A stretch of DNA of 64,000 bases from Allobosea sp. OK403 (lineage in GTDB: Bacteria > Pseudomonadota > Alphaproteobacteria > Rhizobiales > Beijerinckiaceae). Below are positions 54,569 to 62,842 of the stretch, piece by piece. The stretch is taken from contig NZ_FOQV01000002.1 of the NCBI RefSeq assembly GCF_900113835.1, forward strand, positions 806,001-870,000. The letters are read 5' to 3'. The position numbers were made by a program, and so were the translations under genes. The notes beneath the pieces were generated by a model. That model was not told the DNA's origin. It saw nothing but the letters and a program-made list of their open reading frames with translations, and ran no database searches. The first letter of the stretch is position 1, and every line of letters begins with the position of its first letter.

Positions 54569-57500
54569 CTACTCTGCCGGCGCCGGATGCGGCTCGTGCA
54601 CGGCGTGCCCGTGCACCGAGCGCTTCGCCCGCGCCAGATAGGTATAGGCGACCGGCACCACATAGAGCGTCAAGAGCGTGCCGAAACTCATGCCGCCGAC
54701 GATGACCCAGCCGATCTGCGAGCGGCTTTCCGCGCCCGCGCCATGCGCCAGGGCGAGCGGCAGCGCGCCGAGCACCATCGCGCCCGTCGTCATCAGAATC
54801 GGCCGCAGGCGCAGCTCCGCCGCCTCGACCAGAGCATCGACCATCTCCTTGCCCTCTTCACGCAACTGGTTGGTGAATTCGAGGATCAGGATGCCGTGCT
54901 TGGTGATGAGGCCAACCAGCGTGATCAGGCCGATCTGGCTGTAGACGTTCATCGTGCCGCCGGTGAAGTACAAGGCCGCAAGCGCCCCCGTCAGCGAGAG
55001 CGGCACCGAGACCATGATCACGACCGGATCAATGAAGCTCTCGAACTGCGCCGCCAGCACCAGATAGATGAAGCCCAGCGCCAGCAGGAAGACGATCGCG
55101 ATCGACGAACCCGCCTGCTTGAACTCGCGGCTCTGGCCGGAATAGTCGATCTGCACCGTCTTGGGCAGCACCTTGGCCGAGGCCTGCTCCAGCACGCTGA
55201 GCGCATCGCCCAGCGAATAGCCCGGCCCTGGCACCGCCGTGATGGTGGCGGAGCGAAGCTGGTTGAAGCGGATCAGCTCTTTGGGGGCGACATTCTCCTC
55301 GATCGAGACCAGGCTCGACAACTGCACCGTCACGCCGTTGCGGCCCATCAGATAGATCGACTGCATCGCCTGGGGCGTGTTGCGGTCCTGGCCCGCGACC
55401 TGGACGACGACGTCGTATTGCTCGCCATTCATATTGAAGCGCGTCACCTGCCGGCCACCCAGCAGCGTCTCCATGGTGCGCCCGATCACATCGACGCCGA
55501 CCCCGAGATCGGCGGCGCGCTGACGGTCGACCGAGACCCTGAGCTGGGGCTTGTCGAGGATCAGATTGGATTCGATGTTGGTCAGCACTGGCGAGCCCGC
55601 AACCTCCGCCAGAACCTGGTCGACATAGCCCTTGATCTGCTCGTAAGGCTCCGACGAGCGCAGCACGAACTCGACTGGCTTGCTGTTGGCGCCGCCCTGG
55701 CCGAGCGAGGGCGGGTTCGTCGCGAAGAGCCGGATACCGGGGATCTGCGAGAGCCCCTTGTTGATCTCGGTGACGATGTCCTGCTGCTTGCGCGTGCGCT
55801 CCTCCCAGGGCTTCAGCCGGGCAAAGGCGATGGCGCGCGTCACATCGGGAAAGCCGACGATGACGAGGTAGTTCTGCACCTCCGGCAGCTTGGAGAAGAA
55901 CTCCTCGACGCGGCGCGCATAGTCGGCGGTGAAGGTCAGCGTCGCGCCTTCGGGCGCCACGCCGATCGCGGTGATCGTGCCACGATCCTCGACCGGCGCG
56001 AGCTCCGAACGCAGATGCGTGAAGAAGTAGTAGCTGCCGCCGGCCACGCACAGCGCCAGCAGGACTATGACCGGGCGGATCGCGAGAGCCGCCCGCAGCG
56101 AGCGGCGATAGCCGCGCGACATCGCCTCGAAGGCGGCTTCGAGCAGGTTGTAGAGCCGCCCATGCGAGCTTTCATGCTTGAGCAGCTTGGCGCACATCAT
56201 CGGCGTCAGCGTCAGCGCGACGAAACCCGAGACCAGCACCGCGCCGGCAAGCGTCAGGGCAAACTCGACGAAGAGCTTGCCAGTGCGCCCGGTCGAGAAC
56301 GCCATCGGCGCATAGACCGCGACCAGCGTCAGCGTCATCGCGATGACGGCGAAGGCGATCTCGTTGATGCCACGCACCGCCGCCTTGTTGGCTTCCATGC
56401 CGTCCTCGATATGACGGTGGACGTTCTCCAGCACAACGATGGCGTCGTCGACGACGAGGCCGATGGCAAGCACCATCGACAGCAGCGTCAGCGTGTTCAC
56501 GGTGAAGCCGAAGGCATACATCAGCGCAAAGGAGCCGATCAGCGAAACTGGAATCGTGACCAGCGGGATCAGCGTCGCGCGTGCCGAGCGCAGGAACAGA
56601 AAGATAATCAGCACGACGAGCAGAACCGCCTCGCCGACCGTCCGATAGACGGCCTCGATCGAGCGATCGATAAAGATCGAGGTGTCGTAGGAGGTCTCGA
56701 TCCCCATGCCATCAGGCAGATCGTCGATGATCTCGGGCAACGCGGCGCGGATGCCGGCCGAGACATCGAGCGGGTTCGCCGTCGCCTGCTTGACGATGCC
56801 GATCGTGACCGAGGGCTTGCCGGAGAACCAGGCGGCGTTACGCTCGGCCAGCGCGCCGAGCTCGACCTTGGCGACGTCGCGCAGCTTGACCGGGAAGCCG
56901 TTGGCGTCCTTGACGACGATCTGCTCGAACTGCTCGGGGGTCGTCAGGCTGGTCTGCGAGAGCACCGTGAATTCGCGATGGTTGCTCTCGATGCGGCCCG
57001 ACGGGATCTCGACATTCTGCGCCCGCAGCGCCGCCTCGATCTCCTGCACGGTGATGGTGTAGGCCGCCATCCGGGCGCGATCGAGCCAGATCCGCATGGC
57101 GTAGCGGCGCTCGCCCTGGATGCGGACCTCGGCGACGCCGGTGATGTTCTGGACGCGGTCGGTGATGAAGCGGTCGGCGAAATCGGTCAGTTCGAGCGGG
57201 TTGTGGCGCGAGCTGATCAGGGAGAGATACATGATCGGCTGGGCGTCGGCCTCGACCTTGGCGATGATCGGCTCGTCGATCTCGGTGGGCATGCGGCCGC
57301 GCACGCGGCTGACGCGGTCGCGCACGTCGGAGGCGGCGACATCGGGATCGACATCCGGGCGGAAGCGCACCGAGATGTTGCTGCTCTCCTGCCGGCTGGT
57401 CGAAGAGATGATCTCGATGCCCTCGATGCCGGCAATCGAGTTCTCCAGGATCTGCGTGACCTGCGTCTCGATGATCTCGGCCGAGGCGCCGGTATAGGTC

Positions 57501-57646
57501 GTACGCACAGAGACGATCGGCTCGTCGATATTGGGATATTCGCGAACGGTCAGGCGCGTATAGGAGACGACGCCGATCAGGATGACGAGCAGGCTCAGGA
57601 CCGTCGAGAGGACGGGCCGGCGGACGAAGAGCTCGAACAGGCTCAT
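54569..57646 (-). CDS. RND family multidrug efflux permease (AcrB type)
   Basis: The product (1025 aa) is a 12-helix inner-membrane RND pump of the HAE1 class. The N-terminus is MSLFELFVRRPVLSTVLSLL, the proton relay has Asp-Asp in AIGLVVDDAIVVLENVHRH, and the C-terminus has EFTNQLREEGKEMVDALVEA. It overlaps the membrane-fusion gene by 4 bp. No outer-membrane factor gene is nearby, so a shared TolC-like channel must be used. A 1126-codon open frame on the other strand is an artefact of the GC bias. Confidence 0.94.
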   Translation of the reverse strand: MSLFELFVRRPVLSTVLSLLVILIGVVSYTRLTVREYPNIDEPIVSVRTTYTGASAEIIETQVTQILENSIAGIEGIEIISSTSRQESSNISVRFRPDVDPDVAASDVRDRVSRVRGRMPTEIDEPIIAKVEADAQPIMYLSLISSRHNPLELTDFADRFITDRVQNITGVAEVRIQGERRYAMRIWLDRARMAAYTITVQEIEAALRAQNVEIPSGRIESNHREFTVLSQTSLTTPEQFEQIVVKDANGFPVKLRDVAKVELGALAERNAAWFSGKPSVTIGIVKQATANPLDVSAGIRAALPEIIDDLPDGMGIETSYDTSIFIDRSIEAVYRTVGEAVLLVVLIIFLFLRSARATLIPLVTIPVSLIGSFALMYAFGFTVNTLTLLSMVLAIGLVVDDAIVVLENVHRHIEDGMEANKAAVRGINEIAFAVIAMTLTLVAVYAPMAFSTGRTGKLFVEFALTLAGAVLVSGFVALTLTPMMCAKLLKHESSHGRLYNLLEAAFEAMSRGYRRSLRAALAIRPVIVLLALCVAGGSYYFFTHLRSELAPVEDRGTITAIGVAPEGATLTFTADYARRVEEFFSKLPEVQNYLVIVGFPDVTRAIAFARLKPWEERTRKQQDIVTEINKGLSQIPGIRLFATNPPSLGQGGANSKPVEFVLRSSEPYEQIKGYVDQVLAEVAGSPVLTNIESNLILDKPQLRVSVDRQRAADLGVGVDVIGRTMETLLGGRQVTRFNMNGEQYDVVVQVAGQDRNTPQAMQSIYLMGRNGVTVQLSSLVSIEENVAPKELIRFNQLRSATITAVPGPGYSLGDALSVLEQASAKVLPKTVQIDYSGQSREFKQAGSSIAIVFLLALGFIYLVLAAQFESFIDPVVIMVSVPLSLTGALAALYFTGGTMNVYSQIGLITLVGLITKHGILILEFTNQLREEGKEMVDALVEAAELRLRPILMTTGAMVLGALPLALAHGAGAESRSQIGWVIVGGMSFGTLLTLYVVPVAYTYLARAKRSVHGHAVHEPHPAPAE

Positions 57647-58758
57647 CGCAGCGCGCTCGCCGGGGCGGGTTCGGCGGCGCTGGTCTGCAAGGCCGGCTGG
57701 GCGTTCTTGATCGCCACCGTCGCGCCGTCACGCAGGCGCATCTGCCCGGCGCTGACGAGCTGCATCTGCGGGGTCAGCCCCTTCACGATCTCGACCTTAC
57801 CCGGCAGCCTCTTGCCGAGCTCGACCGGGACGCGCTTGGCCTTGCCGTTCTCGACGATGTAGACGATCTTGCCGACGCCATCGGGCACCACCGCGGTCTC
57901 GGGGATGATCAGGGCGTTCTCGCGCTGGTCGATGACGATGACGATGCGGGCAAAGAGGCCCGGCTTCAGCGAAAGGTCGGCATTGGGGATCGTGGCGCGC
58001 AGCCGGATGGCGCGGCCATTGACGTCGACAACCGGATCGATCGCGAAAATCTTGCCGGCAAAATCCCGGCCCGGCACGGCGTCGAGCTTCACCTGAATGG
58101 TCTGTCCGACCTTGACCCGGGCGAGGAAGATCTCGGGCACGCGGAAATCGACCTTGATCGGGTCGATATTGGTCAGGGTGATCAATTGCTTGCCGACCGA
58201 GACATAGTCGCCGACGCTGACCGAGCGCAGGCCGACGACGCCATGGAACGGTGCGGTCAGGGTCGACTGCGCCAGCTTGGCCTGGGAGAGCTGGACGCGG
58301 GCCTCGTTGGAAGCGAGCTGGGCGGTCGCCTGTTCGAGCGCGACCTGCGTGCCGGCACCGCGCTGGACCAGTGACTGATTGCGCTGGAAGGTATCGCGCG
58401 CCAGGCTCAGATCCGCCTGCAACTGCTTGAGTTCGGCGTCGAGGATGGCCGTATCGAGCTTGACCAGCTCCTGGCCCTTCTGGACGCGCTCGCCTTCCTT
58501 GAAGCCGAGCGCAATGACGCGGCCGGCGATCTCGGGGGCGATCACCACCGATTCGTCGGCGGCGAGCGTGCCCAGGGCCTCGACCTCCTCATTGACGGTC
58601 GCGACCTCGATCTTGCCGATCTCGACCGGCACGCCGGCCGGCGGCGGAGCAGCCGCACGGGCCTGCGCCGGCTGCAGGCTGGCCTGATAGCGCTGGTAGC
58701 CATAATAGCCGCCACCCGCCAGACCGGCGATCAGGATGAGTAGGACAAACCGCTTCAT
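57643..58758 (-). CDS. RND efflux membrane-fusion protein
   Basis: The product (371 aa) is the periplasmic adaptor, anchored by an N-terminal helix (MKRFVLLILIAGLAGGGYYG). The lipoyl halves are EVEALGTLAADESVVIAPEI and STLTAPFHGVVGLRSVSVGD with the coiled-coil between, and there is a beta-barrel with VDFRVPEIFLARVKVG. It is the first gene of the pump operon and starts 34 bp from the TetR palindrome. Confidence 0.93.
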   Translation of the reverse strand: MKRFVLLILIAGLAGGGYYGYQRYQASLQPAQARAAAPPPAGVPVEIGKIEVATVNEEVEALGTLAADESVVIAPEIAGRVIALGFKEGERVQKGQELVKLDTAILDAELKQLQADLSLARDTFQRNQSLVQRGAGTQVALEQATAQLASNEARVQLSQAKLAQSTLTAPFHGVVGLRSVSVGDYVSVGKQLITLTNIDPIKVDFRVPEIFLARVKVGQTIQVKLDAVPGRDFAGKIFAIDPVVDVNGRAIRLRATIPNADLSLKPGLFARIVIVIDQRENALIIPETAVVPDGVGKIVYIVENGKAKRVPVELGKRLPGKVEIVKGLTPQMQLVSAGQMRLRDGATVAIKNAQPALQTSAAEPAPASALR

Positions 58759-58792
58759 GGCACTGGACGCTCCGGGATCGCGGTACTAACCT

Positions 58793-58811
58793 AGACTGGA
58801 CGGTCCAGTCT
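58793..58811. promoter_or_regulatory. Perfect 19-bp palindrome, likely TetR operator
   Basis: AGACTGGAC-G-GTCCAGTCT has 9-bp arms and one central base, placed in the 66-bp gap between the pump operon (minus) and tetR (plus). It is only 13 bp from the tetR start and would block both promoters. Confidence 0.75.
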
Positions 58812-58824
58812 GATAAGGGCCTTT

Positions 58825-59517
58825 ATGGGCGGAAGCATGTCTGAGGCCAACTCTCTCCGGGCCACGCCGACGGATGCGCAGGACTACGTGCGCATGCCTG
58901 CCGAGCTGTCGCGCCCCGACAAGCACAGCGCCATCACCAAGGCCGCAACCGAGATGTTCCTGGCCGAAGGCTTCGAGCGCGCCAGCCTCGACCAGATCGC
59001 CCATCGTGCCGGCGTCTCCAAGCAGACCATCTACAGCCACTTCACCGACAAGCGGGCGCTGTTCCGCGCGATCTGCGCCGAACTCACTGAAAAGCTGACG
59101 ATTCCGCTGCGCAAACCGCGCAAGGCCGGCGCCGATCTGGCGAGCATCCTGACCCGCCTCGGCGAGGATGCGCTGGCGACGATGCTGCACCCCGCGGCGC
59201 TGGATCTGCACCGGCTGGTGCTGAGCGCAGCCGCCCGCTTTCCAGACCTCGGACGAACCGCCTATGAGGCCGGCGTCGAGCGCATGATCGGCGACCTTGC
59301 GGCCCTGCTGACGCAGCGATCACAACTGCGTGACGGGCTGGCGCTGCCCATCTCCAATGCGCAGGCCAGGCGCATGGCCGAGCAGTTCATCGGCATGTTG
59401 CGCGGCTTCCACCAGCTTCGCGGACTGCTCGGCATGCCCGCCATCCCCGCCAGCGAGCGCAAGGCCTATGTCCGCTCCTGCGTCGAGATGCTCCTGCGCG
59501 GCGTCGCACCGGCCTGA
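58825..59517 (+). CDS. TetR family transcriptional regulator
   Basis: The product (230 aa) has the TetR helix-turn-helix ASLDQIAHRAGVSKQTIYSHF near residues 52-72 and a C-terminal domain of the AcrR-like type (RMAEQFIGMLRGFHQLRGLLG). The start is at 58825; an internal ATG at 58837 (MSEAN) is possible. It is divergent from the RND pump and most likely represses it. Confidence 0.92.
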   Translation: MGGSMSEANSLRATPTDAQDYVRMPAELSRPDKHSAITKAATEMFLAEGFERASLDQIAHRAGVSKQTIYSHFTDKRALFRAICAELTEKLTIPLRKPRKAGADLASILTRLGEDALATMLHPAALDLHRLVLSAAARFPDLGRTAYEAGVERMIGDLAALLTQRSQLRDGLALPISNAQARRMAEQFIGMLRGFHQLRGLLGMPAIPASERKAYVRSCVEMLLRGVAPA

Positions 59518-59592
59518 GCGAAACCCGCTTTTCAAGGCGGTTGCGCGGGCTGCGGTTTCCACCTCTGATCGGCCTTCACCGGAGGAGCCGAG

Positions 59593-60063
59593 ATGTCGCA
59601 GCAACGCCCGCCCTTGCCACCTTTCACGGCCGAGACCGCCGCCCAGAAGGCCCGCATGGCCGAGGACGCCTGGAACTCGCTCGACCCGCAGCGCGTCTCC
59701 CTTGCCTATACTCAGGACAGCCGCTGGCGAAACCGGGCCGAGTTCTTCTCGGGCCGCGAGGCGATCGTCGCCTTCCTCGAGCGCAAATGGGCCAAGGAGA
59801 TCGAGTACCGCCTGATCAAGGAGGTCTGGGCTTTCCACAACGACCGCATCGCCGTGCGCTTCGCCTATGAGCACCATGACGATGCCGGAAACTGGTTCCG
59901 TTCGCATGGCAATGAGCAATGGGAGTTCGATGCGAACGGCCTGATGCGCCGGCGCGAGGCCAGCATCAACGACGTGCCGATCGAGGAGAGCGACCGCAAG
60001 TTCCTCTGGGAGGGGCGGATCAGGCCGACGGATCATCCAGGGCTGACAGGGTTGGGATTGTAA
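59593..60063 (+). CDS. NTF2-like protein of the DUF1348 family
   Basis: The product (156 aa) is a small NTF2-like (SnoaL-type) alpha+beta barrel protein. It has [60 protein letters not shown] and [10 protein letters not shown], the typical DUF1348 segments, at usual length. GGAGGAG precedes the ATG. Function unknown; such proteins are often stress-related or lone open frames. Confidence 0.88.
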   Translation: MSQQRPPLPPFTAETAAQKARMAEDAWNSLDPQRVSLAYTQDSRWRNRAEFFSGREAIVAFLERKWAKEIEYRLIKEVWAFHNDRIAVRFAYEHHDDAGNWFRSHGNEQWEFDANGLMRRREASINDVPIEESDRKFLWEGRIRPTDHPGLTGLGL

Positions 60064-60081
60064 GACCTCTTCGCCTTTCTC

Positions 60082-60108
60082 CTAAGCGTTGTTGTTAGTT
60101 TCGCTTAG
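60082..60108. promoter_or_regulatory. Inverted repeat upstream of the toxin-antitoxin genes
   Basis: CTAAGCG (60082-60088) and CGCTTAG (60102-60108) flank 13 bp of AT-richer sequence, 16 to 31 bp before the possible parD starts. It is a likely autoregulatory site for the antitoxin. Confidence 0.55.
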
Positions 60109-60138
60109 TACTATCGTTGCTGAATGAAACATCAGGCC

Positions 60139-60405
60139 ATGCGAACTTTGACCATTTCGCTGTCACGACAGCAGGTCGAGCGCGTTCAGGGCGCGGTCGA
60201 ATCCGGGGACTACGCGTCCAACAGCGAGGTCATTCGGGAAGCCTTGCGGCTCTGGGAGCGGCAGGAAGAGCTGCGCTCGCTCGACATCGCCAGATTGAAG
60301 CAGGCCTATGAGGAAGGCCTGGCCAGCGGGCCAGGCCGTAAGCTCGATGTCGAAGCCTTGCTCACGGGCTTCAAGGCCAAGGCGGCCGGACGTAGCCGAG
60401 GCTGA
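60139..60405 (+). CDS. parD: ParD-family antitoxin
   Basis: The product (88 aa from the ATG at 60139; an ATG at 60124 adds 5 residues) is a ribbon-helix-helix antitoxin: MRTLTISLSRQQVERVQGAV, then SGDYASNSEVIREALRLWERQE, the ParD/CC2985 signature. The charged C-terminal part (LKQAYEEGLASGPGRKLD) binds the toxin. It overlaps the toxin frame by about 59 bp if the ATG at 60347 is used. Confidence 0.9.
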   Translation: MRTLTISLSRQQVERVQGAVESGDYASNSEVIREALRLWERQEELRSLDIARLKQAYEEGLASGPGRKLDVEALLTGFKAKAAGRSRG

Positions 60406-60679
60406 GTACTCCCCTCGCGCAGAGCAAGACCTGGAAGACATCTGGTTCGCGATCGCGGCGGACAACGTGACCGCAGCCGACGGTGTTATCCGCCGCATCG
60501 TTGCGAAGATTGCGCTGGCCGCCGAGCAACCCGGTATCGGCGCGCCGCGGCCGGAACTCAGTCAGACCTCACGCATCCTGATCGAAGGACGCTATGTCGC
60601 GATCTACGAGCCTCAAGCAAACGGTGTGCTGGTGCTCGCCGTCATCCACGGCATGCGGGAACCCGGCACCTGGCTCTGA
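60347..60679 (+). CDS. parE: ParE/RelE-family toxin
   Basis: The product (110 aa from the ATG at 60347) is a ParE-type toxin: EYSPRAEQDLEDIWFAIAAD, then GAPRPELSQTSRILIEGRYVAIYEP and VLVLAVIHGMREPGTWL. The true N-terminus is unclear: relatives begin at the residue matching VAEAEYSP, where the codon here is GTA, not a start. ATG 60347 would add about 17 residues that overlap parD. The gene pair lies between a DUF1348 gene and the phn operon. Confidence 0.8.
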   Translation: MSKPCSRASRPRRPDVAEAEYSPRAEQDLEDIWFAIAADNVTAADGVIRRIVAKIALAAEQPGIGAPRPELSQTSRILIEGRYVAIYEPQANGVLVLAVIHGMREPGTWL

Positions 60680-60707
60680 AACGGAGCTCTGTGCATAGCC
60701 CCTGCTC

Positions 60708-60725
60708 CTGTCACCGCCCTGTCAT
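60708..60725 (+). promoter_or_regulatory. Pho box (PhoB-binding site) upstream of phnC
   Basis: CTGTCAC-CGCC-CTGTCAT: two 7-bp direct repeats in an 11-bp period, matching the PhoB consensus. Ten bp later a weak -10 hexamer TAGCTG (60736-60741) could follow, as in Pho promoters. The site is 100 bp before phnC. Confidence 0.82.
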
Positions 60726-60755
60726 CTGCGCTGGCTAGCTGATCATCCCGTTCGA

Positions 60756-60803
60756 AAGCGCGACCCCGGACGGCCCTCGGCCGCTCCGGGCGATGTCGCG
60801 CTT
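60756..60803 (+). promoter_or_regulatory. Strong hairpin in the phnC 5' leader
   Basis: The outer arms AAGCGCGAC and GTCGCGCTT enclose CCCGGA/TCCGGG and an inner CGGCC/GGCCG stem with a small loop. It ends 21 bp before the phnC ATG, near enough to affect ribosome access. Confidence 0.55.
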
Positions 60804-60824
60804 GGCCGACGAACGGAATTCGGC

Positions 60825-61643
60825 ATGCTTCGGATCGAAGGCCTGACCAAACGCTTCGGCGACAAGAACGCCGTCGACAACGTCACGCTGTCCATCCCAA
60901 AGGGCGAGATGGTCGGCGTTATCGGGCGCTCCGGCGCCGGCAAGTCGACGCTGCTGCGCATGCTCAACCGCCTCGCCGACGCGACCAGCGGCAGTATCGT
61001 CTGCGAGGAGCGGAATATAACTGCGCTCAAGGGCGCGAGCCTTCGCGCCTGGCGCCGCGACACGGCGATGATCTTCCAGCAGTTCAATCTCGTCGGCCGT
61101 CTCGACGTGCTGACCAATGTCCTGCTTGGCCGGCTGAACCATCGCTCCGCCGCCCTGACCCTGATCAAGAGCTTCTCGCAGGATGACAAGATCCGCGCCA
61201 TTGCTGCGCTCGAGCGGCTTGATATGGGCCATCTGCTTGCCCAGCGCGCCGAGACCCTGTCGGGCGGACAGCAGCAGCGCGTCGCCATCGCGCGTGCCCT
61301 TGTCCAGGAGCCCAAGGTCATCCTCGCCGACGAGCCGATCGCCTCGCTCGATCCGCGCAACACCCAAGTCGTGATGGATGCGCTGTTCCGCATCAATCGC
61401 GAAGACGGCATCACCGTCATCTGCAATCTGCACCATCTCGACATCGCCTCGAAATATTGTGACCGCCTGATCGGCATGGCGGCCGGCAAGGTCGTCTTCG
61501 ACGGCCCGCCCCACGCCCTGACCACCGAGATCGCGGCCGAGCTCTACGGCATCGAAGCCAAGGATGCCGGCGCCGAAGCGCTCGATGCGCTCGAAGCCAT
61601 CGCGGCTTCCGAGGCCCAGCGCGCCAAGCAGAACGTCGCCTGA
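60825..61643 (+). CDS. phnC: Phosphonate/phosphate ABC importer ATP-binding protein
   Basis: The product (272 aa) has Walker [18 protein letters not shown], signature [15 protein letters not shown], Walker [14 protein letters not shown] and switch His in [11 protein letters not shown], the PhnC pattern. The C-terminal 25 residues are Ala/Glu-rich ([18 protein letters not shown]). It is the first gene behind the Pho box, and phnD begins 67 bp later with GGAG. Confidence 0.93.
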   Translation: MLRIEGLTKRFGDKNAVDNVTLSIPKGEMVGVIGRSGAGKSTLLRMLNRLADATSGSIVCEERNITALKGASLRAWRRDTAMIFQQFNLVGRLDVLTNVLLGRLNHRSAALTLIKSFSQDDKIRAIAALERLDMGHLLAQRAETLSGGQQQRVAIARALVQEPKVILADEPIASLDPRNTQVVMDALFRINREDGITVICNLHHLDIASKYCDRLIGMAAGKVVFDGPPHALTTEIAAELYGIEAKDAGAEALDALEAIAASEAQRAKQNVA

Positions 61644-61710
61644 CCGGGCCAACCCGGTCGGGAACGCCCGCCCAGAAAACGCAACGAAACGACAGCAACA
61701 GGAGCTCACC

Positions 61711-62628
61711 ATGCTGACCCGTCGTCATACGCTCACCCTCGCGACCGCGGCCTTCGCCGCCTCGCTCGCGGCGCCTGCCTTCGCCCAGGATTGGAAGGCG
61801 AAATATCCCGAGATCATCTTCGCCATCATCCCGGCCGAGAACGCGTCCGGCGTCGTCGAGCGCTACACCCCCTTCGTCAACTATCTCGCCAAGGAGCTCG
61901 GCACCAAGGTCACGCTGCGCATCGCCAGCGACTATGCCGCCCTGATCGAGGGCCAGCGCGCCGGCAACATCCATATCGGCATGTACGGCCCCTCCTCCTT
62001 CGCCCGCGCCCTGATGACCGGCGCCAAGATCGACGCCTTCGCGATCGAGACCAATCTCGACGGCACCAAGGGCTACTACTCGGTCTTCTACGTGAAGAAG
62101 GATTCGCCCTATCAGAAGATCGAGGATCTGAAGGGCAAGAATCTCGGCCTGGTCGACCCGAACTCGACCTCGGGCAACAACGTGCCGCGCTTTGCGCTCG
62201 ACGGCATGAAGATCGAGCCTGAGACCTATTTCTCCAAGGTCGTCTATACCGGCAGCCATGAGAACGCCGTGATCGCGCTCGGCCAGGGCACTGTCGACGT
62301 CGCCGCCAACTGGTGGAACGACGAGCAGGAATCCAACCTCCTGCGCATGGCCCGCAAGAACATGGTCAAGGCTGAGGATTTCCGAATCATCTATAAGTCC
62401 GCGCAGATCGTGAACTCGCCGATGGCCTATCTCTCGGACCTGCCTGAGCCGCTCAAGGCCTCGATCCGCGACGCGGTGCTGAACCTCGCCACCAAGGACA
62501 AGGTCGCTTTCGACAAGATCTATGAGGGCAAGCAGGGCCCGCTCGTCGCGGTCGACAACAAGGCCTACGACCCGATCATCGAGCTGAACAAGTTCGTCGA
62601 CGCGCTCCGCAAGAAGAAGTCCTCGTAA
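61711..62628 (+). CDS. phnD: Phosphonate/phosphate periplasmic binding protein
   Basis: The product (305 aa from the ATG at 61711; the upstream frame extension is not used) has a signal peptide (MLTRRHTLTLATAAFAASLA then APAFAQD). The PhnD fold shows FAIIPAENASGVVERYTPFV, HIGMYGPSSFARAL and VDPNSTSGNNVPRF, which form the phosphonate/phosphate pocket. The twin Arg in LTRRHT could allow Tat export, though Sec seems likely. A long inverted element separates it from phnE. Confidence 0.93.
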   Translation: MLTRRHTLTLATAAFAASLAAPAFAQDWKAKYPEIIFAIIPAENASGVVERYTPFVNYLAKELGTKVTLRIASDYAALIEGQRAGNIHIGMYGPSSFARALMTGAKIDAFAIETNLDGTKGYYSVFYVKKDSPYQKIEDLKGKNLGLVDPNSTSGNNVPRFALDGMKIEPETYFSKVVYTGSHENAVIALGQGTVDVAANWWNDEQESNLLRMARKNMVKAEDFRIIYKSAQIVNSPMAYLSDLPEPLKASIRDAVLNLATKDKVAFDKIYEGKQGPLVAVDNKAYDPIIELNKFVDALRKKKSS

Positions 62629-62637
62629 GCTTTGGCT

Positions 62638-62826
62638 TTGCCGGAAAAGGCGCGGGGAACCCTCTCCCGGAGGGAGAGGGCAGGGTGAGGGGTCGGCCGC
62701 TTGACGCCTTGGCCATAACCTCACCGCAGCCCGCTGCCATGTCGGCGCTCCACTACTCCAACGGCCGACACCTCACCCCTGCCCCTCTCCTTACAGGAGA
62801 GGGGTTCCCCGCGCCCAACCCGGCAA
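62638..62826. repeat. Long inverted-repeat element between phnD and phnE
   Basis: The left arm (62651-62700) and right arm (62760-62813) are about 50 nt each and nearly complementary (CGCGGGGAAC ... GTTCCCCGCG; inner CTCTCCC and GGGTGAGGGGTCGGCCG pair with CGGCCGACACCTCACCCC). The similarity extends outwards to TTGCCGG/CCGGCAA. About 60 bp lie between. It has MITE-like form with no coding capacity, and fills the phnD-phnE gap. Confidence 0.85.
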
Positions 62827-62842
62827 CGGATTCGCAATTTCC

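Noticed and set aside
54482-57862. 1126-codon open frame on the plus strand over the RND pump genes
   Set aside because: It is antisense to two clear efflux genes; the translation is His/Arg/Asp-rich without domains, as expected from GC-rich codon bias.
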